Source of the DNA: Acidobacteriaceae bacterium
Lineage (GTDB): Bacteria > Acidobacteriota > Terriglobia > Terriglobales > Acidobacteriaceae
NCBI GenBank assembly: GCA_003156805.1
Contig: PMHV01000044.1
Span: 1-36,785 of the forward strand
DNA length: 36,785 nt
Reading direction: 5' to 3'
Both the position numbers and the translations under genes were made by a program. This document shows positions 15,621 through 21,661 of the stretch, piece by piece (within the stretch, counting starts at the first letter, position 1; each line of letters begins with the position of its first letter). The notes under the pieces are model-generated. The model ran no database searches, was not told the DNA's origin, and saw only the letters and a list, made by a program, of their open reading frames with translations.

Positions 15621-16286
15621 ATGTACGAACCGCGCCAGCATCGCCTCCGCCGCTCGCATCGCGCAGCCCGTCCTTTGCTCACGCGCGCCGCACCGGATGT
15701 GACCGATTCAGTGCCGGACGCAGTACCGAATCCAGCCGAAGACCTCCGCTTCATCCGCGAAACCATGGAGCGCTCCGCCTCCTTTACCGCCGTCCCCGGC
15801 TGGGGACAGGTCATCCTCGGCGTCACCGCTCTGGCTGCAGCCAGGCTGGCGTTGCTCCAGCCCAATCCGGCCGCGTGGCTGAAAGTTTGGCTCGGTGAGG
15901 CGTTTCTCGCCGTCATCATAGCGTTCGTGGCTATTCGCTGGAAGGCCAACCGCAGCGGCCTTCCGCTGTTCACTGGCCCGGGACGCAGAGTCGCGCTCGG
16001 CCTGTTTCCCCCGTTCGCGGCCGGCGCGCTTCTCACTTTCCTGCTTTATCGCGCCGGCCTCACCGCCGCGCTTCCGCCCGCATGGCTCCTTCTCTACGGC
16101 GCTGGCATCATCACCGGAGGCGCTTATTCCGTCGCCATCGTTCCTGTCATGGGCATTTGTTTTATGGCCGTCGGCGGCCTCGCGGTCGTCAGTCCCGCCG
16201 CATGGGGCGATTGGTTTCTCGCCGCCGCTTTCGGCGGCCTGCATATCGTCTTCGGATTCCTCATCGCCAGGAGGCACGGTGGCTAG
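15621..16286 (+). CDS. Multi-pass membrane protein coupled to winged-helix regulator
   Basis: The start is uncertain: the ATG at 15621 lacks a good ribosome-binding site, and a GTG near 15697 is possible. The conserved part begins at DLRFIRETMERSASFTAVPGW, followed by about six hydrophobic segments to the C-terminus (for example GQVILGVTALAAARLALL, LGLFPPFAAGALLTFLLY, LLLYGAGIITGGAYSVAIV). I believe this arrangement (short RETMER-like motif, then membrane segments, then a downstream regulator gene) recurs in Acidobacteriota, but this is from memory. The last 8 bp overlap the regulator gene, so the two are translationally coupled. The function is unknown; a membrane sensor or partner of the regulator is plausible. 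Confidence 0.65.
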   Translation: MYEPRQHRLRRSHRAARPLLTRAAPDVTDSVPDAVPNPAEDLRFIRETMERSASFTAVPGWGQVILGVTALAAARLALLQPNPAAWLKVWLGEAFLAVIIAFVAIRWKANRSGLPLFTGPGRRVALGLFPPFAAGALLTFLLYRAGLTAALPPAWLLLYGAGIITGGAYSVAIVPVMGICFMAVGGLAVVSPAAWGDWFLAAAFGGLHIVFGFLIARRHGG

Positions 16287-16710
16287 AACGTTCGCACAAT
16301 CCCGAAAGCGCGCCCATGTCCGAACCGAAGTCCGGGTCGAAGCCCGGCCCGAAGCCCAGGCAAAGTCAAAAGCCCGCGCACACGCACACCCGCCTCCGGC
16401 GCCCACGCTGCAATTGCCCGAACTCGACCGCCTGATTCACGAGCGTATTCGCCTCGGCATCGTTAGCGCTCTCGCCACCAATCCGTCGCTGAGCTTCAAC
16501 GATCTCAAACGCATTCTCAAGACCACTGACGGCAATCTCAGCGTGCACGCCCGCAAGCTCGAGGAAGCGCAGTACATCTCATGTCTGAAATATTTTGAAG
16601 GACGCGTGCCGCGCACCGAATACCGCTTGACCGCCGCCGGCCGCCGCGCCCTCGCCGAATATCTCGACCAAATGGAGCGCTGGATACGCCTTACCCGCGA
16701 AGAAGATTAG
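16279..16710 (+). CDS. Winged-helix transcriptional regulator (MarR/HTH_34-like)
   Basis: The GTG start at 16279 is chosen for AGGAGG at 16269-16274 and the 8-bp overlap with the membrane-protein gene. The 143-residue product has an Arg/Ala-rich N-terminal tail of about 45 residues, then a winged helix: LDRLIHERIRLGIVSAL, NPSLSFNDLKRIL, TDGNLSVHARKLEEAQYI (recognition helix), and the wing FEGRVPRTEYRLTAAGRRAL. This matches the small single-domain regulators related to MarR/HTH_34. It probably controls its own operon through the palindrome at 15564-15578. Confidence 0.85.
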   Translation: MARTFAQSRKRAHVRTEVRVEARPEAQAKSKARAHAHPPPAPTLQLPELDRLIHERIRLGIVSALATNPSLSFNDLKRILKTTDGNLSVHARKLEEAQYISCLKYFEGRVPRTEYRLTAAGRRALAEYLDQMERWIRLTREED

Positions 16711-16832
16711 TTCAGCGTCCGATTCGTTCGGCGAATTCAAGCAGAGGCCACTATCTGTACGTCCTTCGCGGAACCCTTGGCGCCCTTTGCGGTCAAAAGC
16801 TTTCGCCGGCTAATTGGAGATGCCATTTTCTA

Positions 16833-16844
16833 TACCACATGGTA
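16833..16844. promoter_or_regulatory. TACCA-CA-TGGTA palindrome, probable antitoxin operator
   Basis: A 5-2-5 inverted repeat lies 12 bp before the AbrB-type antitoxin start, in an AT-rich patch (TTTTCTATACC...GGTAAAATAA) that probably contains the -10 region. Antitoxins of this type usually repress their own operon by binding such a site. Confidence 0.4.
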
Positions 16845-16855
16845 AAATAAGTGGC

Positions 16856-17116
16856 ATGAAGCTGCAGCTCGATACGTCAGGCCGGGTGGTCCTTCCGAAG
16901 CCGCTCCGCCAACGCCTCGGCCTGAGGCCCGGCACCACGTTCGAAGTGACGGAAGCCGCCGGGGGACTCTTGCTGCAGCCGGTCACCGAGCGGCCGTCGC
17001 TGGTCGAACGCGGCGGATTCCTGGTACATACTGGCCAGGCAACTCGTGCTTTCGACTGGCAGCAACTCTCCCGCGACCTGGAGCAGGAACGGCTGCGCGA
17101 CATCTTCGGCAAATGA
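16856..17116 (+). CDS. AbrB/MazE-type antitoxin of a VapBC-like pair
   Basis: The start at 16856 (MKLQLDTSGRVVLPKPLRQRL) gives the standard swapped-hairpin AbrB domain at the N-terminus (about 1-45, GLRPGTTFEVTE). A C-terminal tail (about 50-86), with DWQQLSRDLEQERLRDIF, would wrap the toxin. The toxin gene follows 24 bp later on the same strand. The stop region is duplicated (TCGGCAAATGA at 17106-17116 and 17120-17130). The predicted role is to neutralise the PIN RNase and repress the operon. Confidence 0.85.
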   Translation: MKLQLDTSGRVVLPKPLRQRLGLRPGTTFEVTEAAGGLLLQPVTERPSLVERGGFLVHTGQATRAFDWQQLSRDLEQERLRDIFGK

Positions 17117-17140
17117 TGCTCGGCAAATGACACGCGAAGA

Positions 17141-17575
17141 ATGAAAGTCTATTGCGACACTTCCGTGCTCGTCGCGGCCTCGGTTCAATCTCATCCTCAC
17201 CATGCCCAGTCCCTGGCCCTGTTCAAGCAGTTGCGCTCAGGGAAACTGGAGGCGATGATCAGCGCACATGGCACCGCCGAGTTCTATGCCGTGCTCACAA
17301 GGGCCCCGCTGACTCCGCCTGTCTATCCGAGCGAGGCCTGGCGGCTGCTCACGGAGAACATTCTGCCCCACTTCCATGTCGCTGCGCTCAGCGTCCCGCA
17401 ATATACGTCCGTGTTGCGGCAGGCGGCAGAAAAGGGATGGACCGGAGGCCTCGTCTATGACGCCCTTCACCTCGCGGCCGCCACCAGCAACCACTGCAAG
17501 CGAATCTACACCTTCAATCTCCGCCACTTTCTCCAACTCGCACCGCACCTGCAAGACATCATCTGCAGCCCCTAA
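17141..17575 (+). CDS. PIN-domain toxin (VapC-like RNase)
   Basis: The 144-residue PIN domain begins MKVYCDTSVLVAA, with the first metal-binding Asp at residue 6. HGTAEFYAVLTRAP supplies the conserved Glu near residue 46, YDALHLAAA the third acidic residue near 107, and IYTFNLRHF the last PIN motif. Such proteins are Mg2+-dependent RNases that cut tRNA or rRNA and are held inactive by the antitoxin encoded upstream. All acidic positions appear intact. Confidence 0.85.
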   Translation: MKVYCDTSVLVAASVQSHPHHAQSLALFKQLRSGKLEAMISAHGTAEFYAVLTRAPLTPPVYPSEAWRLLTENILPHFHVAALSVPQYTSVLRQAAEKGWTGGLVYDALHLAAATSNHCKRIYTFNLRHFLQLAPHLQDIICSP

Positions 17576-17694
17576 CGCAGCATGGAGTGGACATTCCCTT
17601 CAGCTTTCTTTGCTCACGGCAGGCTCTACGCGCTGCCCTTGACCTTGATCTCGTTCAACTGATGCTGGGTGTCAAAACGGAACCGGCTGCCGCA

Positions 17695-17795
17695 GATTTC
17701 CGCGGATCAACGCAGATATTCATCCGATCACTGCTAGCCTTCCAAATGCAGATGCTCACGGCCTCTCACGCGAGCCCCGTTGATCCGCGGAAATC
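17695..17795. repeat. 17-bp inverted repeat upstream of GxxExxY gene
   Basis: GATTTCCGCGGATCAAC (17695-17711) and its exact reverse complement (17779-17795) enclose 67 bp. The 276-bp gap from the PIN toxin to the next gene contains no other gene I can support. Confidence 0.75.
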
Positions 17796-17810
17796 GTTCG
17801 ACTTGCTCAC

Positions 17811-17838
17811 AATCTGCGTTCATCTGCGAAATCTGCGG
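17811..17838. repeat. CTGCG-rich repeat, 5' border of GxxExxY cassette
   Basis: This 28-bp run holds three ATCTGCG-type units immediately before the GxxExxY gene. A closely matching 29-bp run lies at 18248-18276, overlapping the gene's 3' end, so the gene is bracketed by direct repeats. Confidence 0.75.
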
Positions 17839-17851
17839 CACCGGGGACTTT

Positions 17852-18268
17852 ATGACTTGGGATCCGCAGGAGTACAAACATCAGGAACTCACCCAGGCAA
17901 TTATTCAGGTCTTCTATGAGGTGTATAACGAACTGGGGCATGGTTTTTTGGAGAGCGTCTACGAGCAAGCTATGGCAATTGCGCTCACACAAAATGGAAT
18001 CAGGGCGGCACGCCAGCATCCTCTGCCAGTTTGGTTCCGTGGTCAGCAGGTCGGCGACTTCCGGGCCGACCTGGTGGTAAACGATTCTGTGATTGTCGAA
18101 CTGAAGGCCGCCCATTGCCTGGAGCCGGTCCACGAAGCGCGGCTGTTGAATTATCTGAGAGCTTCGAACATCGAAGTTGGCCTGCTGCTGAACTTTGGCC
18201 CAACCCCGAAGATCAAACGAATGGTTTTCGGGAATGAGAAAAAGATCCATCTGCGTTTAACTGCGTAA
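17852..18268 (+). CDS. GxxExxY protein (PD-(D/E)XK-like)
   Basis: The 138-residue product has the name-giving motif in NELGHGFLESVYEQAMAI, then a PD-(D/E)XK-like core, VGDFRADLVVNDSVIVELKA (Asp...Glu-x-Lys), and the usual LLNYLRASNIEVGLLLNFG and KIKRMVF segments. The family is found in many environmental bacteria and its function is not known; a nuclease-like fold is inferred. The start at 17852 follows the 5' border repeat, and the 3' border repeat contributes the last codons and stop. murJ begins 11 bp after the stop, which suggests insertion directly in front of murJ. Confidence 0.85.
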   Translation: MTWDPQEYKHQELTQAIIQVFYEVYNELGHGFLESVYEQAMAIALTQNGIRAARQHPLPVWFRGQQVGDFRADLVVNDSVIVELKAAHCLEPVHEARLLNYLRASNIEVGLLLNFGPTPKIKRMVFGNEKKIHLRLTA

Positions 18269-18276
18269 ATCTGCGG
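18248..18276. repeat. CTGCG-rich repeat, 3' border of GxxExxY cassette
   Basis: This 29-bp run matches the 5' border repeat (17811-17838) with a few substitutions and one extra base. It spans the GxxExxY stop codon and ends 3 bp before the murJ start. Confidence 0.75.
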
Positions 18277-18279
18277 CTC

Positions 18280-19914
18280 ATGAACAGACTGCTGCGGTTC
18301 TTCCGTCCGTCGCATCAGCACACGGCATTTTCGGCCACGCTGCTGCTGATGGGGACGGTGATGGCGTCGCGGGTGATTGGCTACATCCGCGAGGCCTACA
18401 TCGCCTACGCCTTCGGCGCGGGCGGGCAGACCGACGCTTACGTCGCCGCTTTTACCTTGCCCGATTTTCTCAACTACATTGTGGCCGGAGGCGCGGCCTC
18501 GATTACGTTTATCTCGATCTACACGCGCTTTCTCGCGGAGAAGCGCGACGCCGACGCACAGAAGACTTTTTCCATCGTCATTACGGTGATGACCGCGGTG
18601 ATGGTGGCGGGCACGATCCTCGCGGAAATCTTTACGCCGCAGTTCGTCCGCTGGTTCGTGAAGGGGTTTTCGCCGGATCAGATTGACCTTTGTGTCCACC
18701 TCACGCGCATTCTGCTCCCGGCGCAAATCTTTTTCTACGTTGGCGGAGTCGTCTCCGCGGTCTTGCTCTCGCACCGGCTGTTCCTTCTTCCGGCGTTTGG
18801 GCCGCTGATCTACAACGTGTTCATCATTCTCGGCGGCGTGCTCGGCGGAAGGCATTTCGGCATCGCGGCGCTGGCTTATGGGGCGGTGGTGGGGAGTTTG
18901 GCCGGTCCGTTCTTGGCTAGCGTGATTGGCGCGGCTCGCATCGGCACGGGTTACCGGCCGTCGTTCGACGTGACCAATCCTGCGTTCCGGGAGTGGGTGC
19001 GGCTCTCGATTCCGCTGATGCTGGGCGTTTCGCTGGTGACGGCGGACGACTGGATTCTGCGGCACTACGCTGCCGGTGGAGTGGGAGATATTTCGCACCT
19101 CAATTTCGCCAAGCGCCTTTTCGCTGTGCCCATCGCAGTTCTGGGACAGGCGACGGGACAGGCGTCGCTGCCTTTTTTTGCGCGGCTGTTCAATGAAAAA
19201 CGGCTGAAGGAATTTGCCGCCACGGTGAACGATTCGGTGTACCGGGTTTCGGCGGCATCGTTTCTGGCCACGGGATGGATGATGGCGGCGGCGCTGCCGC
19301 TGGTCGATCTGGTCTACCGGCGGGGAAGGTTTCTGCTTTCCGACACGCAGACGACCGCGATTTATTTTTTCTGGTTCTCGCTGTCGCTGGCGCTGTGGGC
19401 GGCGCAGGGTCTTTATGCGCGAGCGTTCTACGCGGCGGGCGATACGTGGACTCCCATGGTTGCCGTGACCGTAATTACGGCGTCGTCGCTGCCGATTTAT
19501 TCGTTGCTGTTCCACAGGCTGGGCGTGGTGGGGCTGGCGTTCGCCTCCGATATTGGGATTGGGGCGAACCTGCTGGCGCTGGCCTTGCTGCTGCACTATC
19601 GCAAACTGGTTTCGTTGCGGGAGTTGCGCTGGGGCGAACTGGCGAAAGCGGCGCTGGCCGCGGCAGTTGCGGGAGGGATCAGCTTTGCTGTGGCGCGCGC
19701 TGCTCCGGCATCGAGCGCGGAACATGGAAGCCGGTTGGGCGATGTACTGCAACTGGCTCTGATTACCGTGACCTGGGCCGCGGCCACGGCTGCCGGATTG
19801 TGGCTGCTGCGCTCACAGTTGCCGGGCGATCTGCGGCGGCGCAGGGCGACGGCGTATCCCGGCGTGGCGGAGGCGGAAGGAAAAGAGATTTTGGGATCGG
19901 GGACGCAGCCGTAG
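18280..19914 (+). CDS. murJ: Lipid II flippase MurJ (MviN family)
   Basis: The 544-residue membrane protein has about 13-14 hydrophobic segments and the MurJ/MOP-superfamily pattern: MGTVMASRVIGYIREAYIAYAFGAG at the N-terminus, TDAYVAAFTLPDFLNYIVAGGA, RILLPAQIFFYVGGVVSAVLLS, and ARAFYAAGDTWTPM in the second half. MurJ moves lipid II across the inner membrane for peptidoglycan synthesis. There is no clear ribosome-binding site before 18280; the leader is formed by the CTGCG-rich repeat, so expression may depend on transcription through the GxxExxY gene. Confidence 0.85.
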   Translation: MNRLLRFFRPSHQHTAFSATLLLMGTVMASRVIGYIREAYIAYAFGAGGQTDAYVAAFTLPDFLNYIVAGGAASITFISIYTRFLAEKRDADAQKTFSIVITVMTAVMVAGTILAEIFTPQFVRWFVKGFSPDQIDLCVHLTRILLPAQIFFYVGGVVSAVLLSHRLFLLPAFGPLIYNVFIILGGVLGGRHFGIAALAYGAVVGSLAGPFLASVIGAARIGTGYRPSFDVTNPAFREWVRLSIPLMLGVSLVTADDWILRHYAAGGVGDISHLNFAKRLFAVPIAVLGQATGQASLPFFARLFNEKRLKEFAATVNDSVYRVSAASFLATGWMMAAALPLVDLVYRRGRFLLSDTQTTAIYFFWFSLSLALWAAQGLYARAFYAAGDTWTPMVAVTVITASSLPIYSLLFHRLGVVGLAFASDIGIGANLLALALLLHYRKLVSLRELRWGELAKAALAAAVAGGISFAVARAAPASSAEHGSRLGDVLQLALITVTWAAATAAGLWLLRSQLPGDLRRRRATAYPGVAEAEGKEILGSGTQP

Positions 19915-19985
19915 GGCGGTCGTTGGCCGTTCGTCGTTGTCCGTGCGTCATTGGCCGTTCGCGAATCCGCGCGTGACCCGGCTAA

Positions 19986-20027
19986 TGTTCCCATGGGAAC
20001 ATTGCGCTGAGTGTTCCCATGGGAACA
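19986..20027. promoter_or_regulatory. Two identical TGTTCCCATGGGAACA palindromes
   Basis: Perfect 16-bp palindromes at 19986-20001 and 20012-20027 have centres 26 bp apart. The second has perfect 9-bp arms (GTGTTCCCA/TGGGAACAC). Two identical, long, perfect palindromes strongly suggest operator sites for a dimeric repressor or activator. The regulated gene may be the ferritin-like gene 330 bp downstream or an unseen transcript. GTTC-N6-GAAC differs in spacing from the GAAC-N4-GTTC LexA box. Confidence 0.55.
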
Positions 20028-20110
20028 CCTTTGTAATGATGTCGGTGTATGTACAACGACCTGTGGAAAACGCTGTAAGTGGAACTAGTGGCGGGGGTTA
20101 AGGTAGTCTC

Positions 20111-20145
20111 GCCCAATCTTGAGTACGGAACGCTCAAGTCTGGGC
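20111..20145. promoter_or_regulatory. 35-bp hairpin GCCCA..CTTGAG / CTCAAG..TGGGC
   Basis: The outer 5-bp arms (20111-20115, 20141-20145) and inner 6-bp arms (20118-20123, 20133-20138) are separated by 2-nt internal loops. It could be an operator or a leader RNA structure for the ferritin-like gene. The role is unknown. Confidence 0.3.
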
Positions 20146-20357
20146 ACCTCGGTGGCATGGCCGTTCGTCTCGGAGTAGGGTGACCACCCATCAAATGGCT
20201 CTAGCATCGGCGGCGGTGGTACCCGCCCGCCGAAAAAATCGCGGCGAGCGGGGCAGTCTCAAGTTTATACGGCGCCGGCATGAAAGCAAGAACGGAGGAG
20301 TGGGCCAAGCGCCCTATTCCCAATCTATACTGAAGGAAATCTCTTTGGAGGGTACAC

Positions 20358-20819
20358 ATGGCTTCTGCAAGTCCCAAGAAAGTGTCGCGATCGGAACTGA
20401 TCGAGTTGCTGAATCAAGACTTGGCGCGCGAGTATCAGGCGATCATCGCCTACGTGGTTTATTCGCAGGTGTTGAAGGGCGCCGAGTACATGAACATCGC
20501 CGGCGAACTTGAAAAGCACGCTGCGCAAGAACTGAGCCATGCCCTGATCATCGCCCAGCAGATCGATTATCTGGGTGGTATGCCGACAGTTGAACCCAAG
20601 CGCGTGCGAACATCGGAAGAAGCCAAAGAGATGCTGCAGTTCGATCTCGACAACGAAACGGAAACGATTCGAAATTATCGCGAACGAGTCCGCCAGTGCG
20701 AGGAGCTGGGTGAATATGCCATGAGCGAACAAGTTCGCGAGATCCTGATCGACGAACAAGACCATCAAATTGCGCTGGCGACTGCGCTGGGCAAGAGCGT
20801 GCCAGACCCCAAGCGGTAA
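20358..20819 (+). CDS. Ferritin-like (bacterioferritin-type) four-helix protein
   Basis: The 153-residue protein is nearly all helical and has the paired E...ExxH pattern of ferritin-like di-iron proteins: LNQDLAREYQAIIAYVVYS, LEKHAAQELSHALIIAQQIDYLGG, and in the second half NETETIRNYRERVRQC and REILIDEQDHQIAL. Glutamates and histidines fall where a di-iron site is expected. GGAGGG lies 9 nt before the ATG. Likely roles are iron storage or oxidation and protection from peroxide. It differs from classical bacterioferritin in lacking an obvious haem-ligand Met, so the generic name is kept. Confidence 0.8.
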   Translation: MASASPKKVSRSELIELLNQDLAREYQAIIAYVVYSQVLKGAEYMNIAGELEKHAAQELSHALIIAQQIDYLGGMPTVEPKRVRTSEEAKEMLQFDLDNETETIRNYRERVRQCEELGEYAMSEQVREILIDEQDHQIALATALGKSVPDPKR

Positions 20820-20906
20820 ACGCCTGGCGGCAGTATTTCCACGTGAAAATCGCGGTAATCTGCTGCGGGCGGAAGTCGACCTTTCGGTGGCAATTGACCC
20901 ATTGAC

Positions 20907-20928
20907 AGACTAGTTGGTAGACTAGTTG
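20907..20928 (+). promoter_or_regulatory. Direct repeat AGACTAGTTG x2 at antitoxin promoter
   Basis: Two exact 10-bp copies (20907-20916, 20919-20928), each containing the palindrome ACTAGT, end one base before the antitoxin ATG. They overlap a possible -10 (TAGACT, 20918-20923) with TTGACC (20894-20899) as -35. This arrangement suggests autorepression and a very short leader. Confidence 0.45.
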
Positions 20929-20929
20929 T

Positions 20930-21181
20930 ATGAAAACAGTGGGAGCCTTTGAAGCCAAGACGCATTTGAATCAACTGCTGACCCAGGTTTCCGAGGGAGA
21001 GAGCATCCGCATCACGCGGCGCGGAATTCCGGTGGCCAAGCTGGTTCCTGCCGGCGAAGGCGAGCGGAAGGACTTCAAAGAGGTCGTGCGTGAAATCCGC
21101 AAAATCCGCAAAATCCGCGAAGGAGCGAGTTTGCGAGGACTCACCATACGCGAGTTGATCGATGAAGGCCGCCGCTACTAA
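20930..21181 (+). CDS. Phd/YefM-type antitoxin
   Basis: The 83-residue product has the Phd/YefM N-terminal DNA-binding fold (MKTVGAFEAKTHLNQLLTQVSEGESIRITRRGIPVAKLVP) and a charged C-terminal toxin-binding tail. The tail contains a tandem 9-bp repeat (AAAATCCGC-type, 21091-21117) encoding REIRKIRKIRE. The toxin gene overlaps its end by 20 bp, so translation is coupled. The predicted role is to bind the PIN toxin and repress the operon through the AGACTAGTTG repeats. Confidence 0.85.
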   Translation: MKTVGAFEAKTHLNQLLTQVSEGESIRITRRGIPVAKLVPAGEGERKDFKEVVREIRKIRKIREGASLRGLTIRELIDEGRRY

Positions 21182-21593
21182 AAACCGACTGGTGCTGGAT
21201 GCGTCCGTGGCGCTGGCGTGGTGCTTTCCCGATGAGGGCACAGAATATGCCGAAAAAATGCTGGACCGGCTGGCGAGCGGCTCCGCCGCTCTGGTTCCTG
21301 CCATCTGGCCCTTTGAGGTGGCCAATGCTCTGCTGGTGGGGGAAAGGCGCAAGCGGATCACGGTTGCGCAAGTAACCTCTCTGCTGCAGCGTATTGCCGA
21401 CCTGCCGATTACAGTCGAGCCTATACGGGTGGGAGGGGCGTTCGGCGACATTCTGGCGGTAGCCCGACGGGAACAGTTGAGCGAATACGATGCCGCCTAC
21501 CTCGAACTCGCGCTGCGCGAGGCCCAGCCCTTAGCGACGGTGGATGATCGGTTGCGACGGGCCTGCGGGAATGCCGGGGCCGCTTTGGTGTGA
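21162..21593 (+). CDS. PIN-domain toxin (VapC-like RNase)
   Basis: The 143-residue PIN domain has the first acidic residue in LVLDASVALAWCF, the conserved Glu in WPFEVANALL, the third acid in YDAAYLELALREAQPLAT and the last in VDDRLRRA. All catalytic acids appear present, so it should be an active Mg2+-dependent RNase. It overlaps the antitoxin gene by 20 bp. It differs clearly from the PIN toxin at 17141-17575 and belongs to the subgroup usually paired with Phd-type antitoxins. Confidence 0.85.
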   Translation: MKAAATKNRLVLDASVALAWCFPDEGTEYAEKMLDRLASGSAALVPAIWPFEVANALLVGERRKRITVAQVTSLLQRIADLPITVEPIRVGGAFGDILAVARREQLSEYDAAYLELALREAQPLATVDDRLRRACGNAGAALV

Positions 21594-21661
21594 ACGGGGC
21601 ACACGGCAGTGGCGGCGCAAGGGCGAGCCGCGTTTCCTGATACCCTCAAAGGTAAGGATAG

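Larger units (their letters stand above)
19915..20357. other. 443-bp gene-free region before ferritin-like gene
   Basis: No gene is supported here. The region starts with degenerate GTCGTTGGCCGTTCG-like short repeats (19918-19970). It continues with two identical 16-bp palindromes (19986-20027) and a 35-bp hairpin (20111-20145), and ends in GGAGGG just before the ferritin-like gene. Confidence 0.6.

Noticed and set aside
18151-19752. 533-codon minus-strand frame opposite murJ
   Set aside because: Arg/Gln/His-rich shadow; murJ is clearly the real gene.
20180-20512. 110-codon frame overlapping the start of the ferritin-like gene
   Set aside because: Overlaps the ferritin-like frame, whose di-iron motifs and GGAGGG site are convincing.
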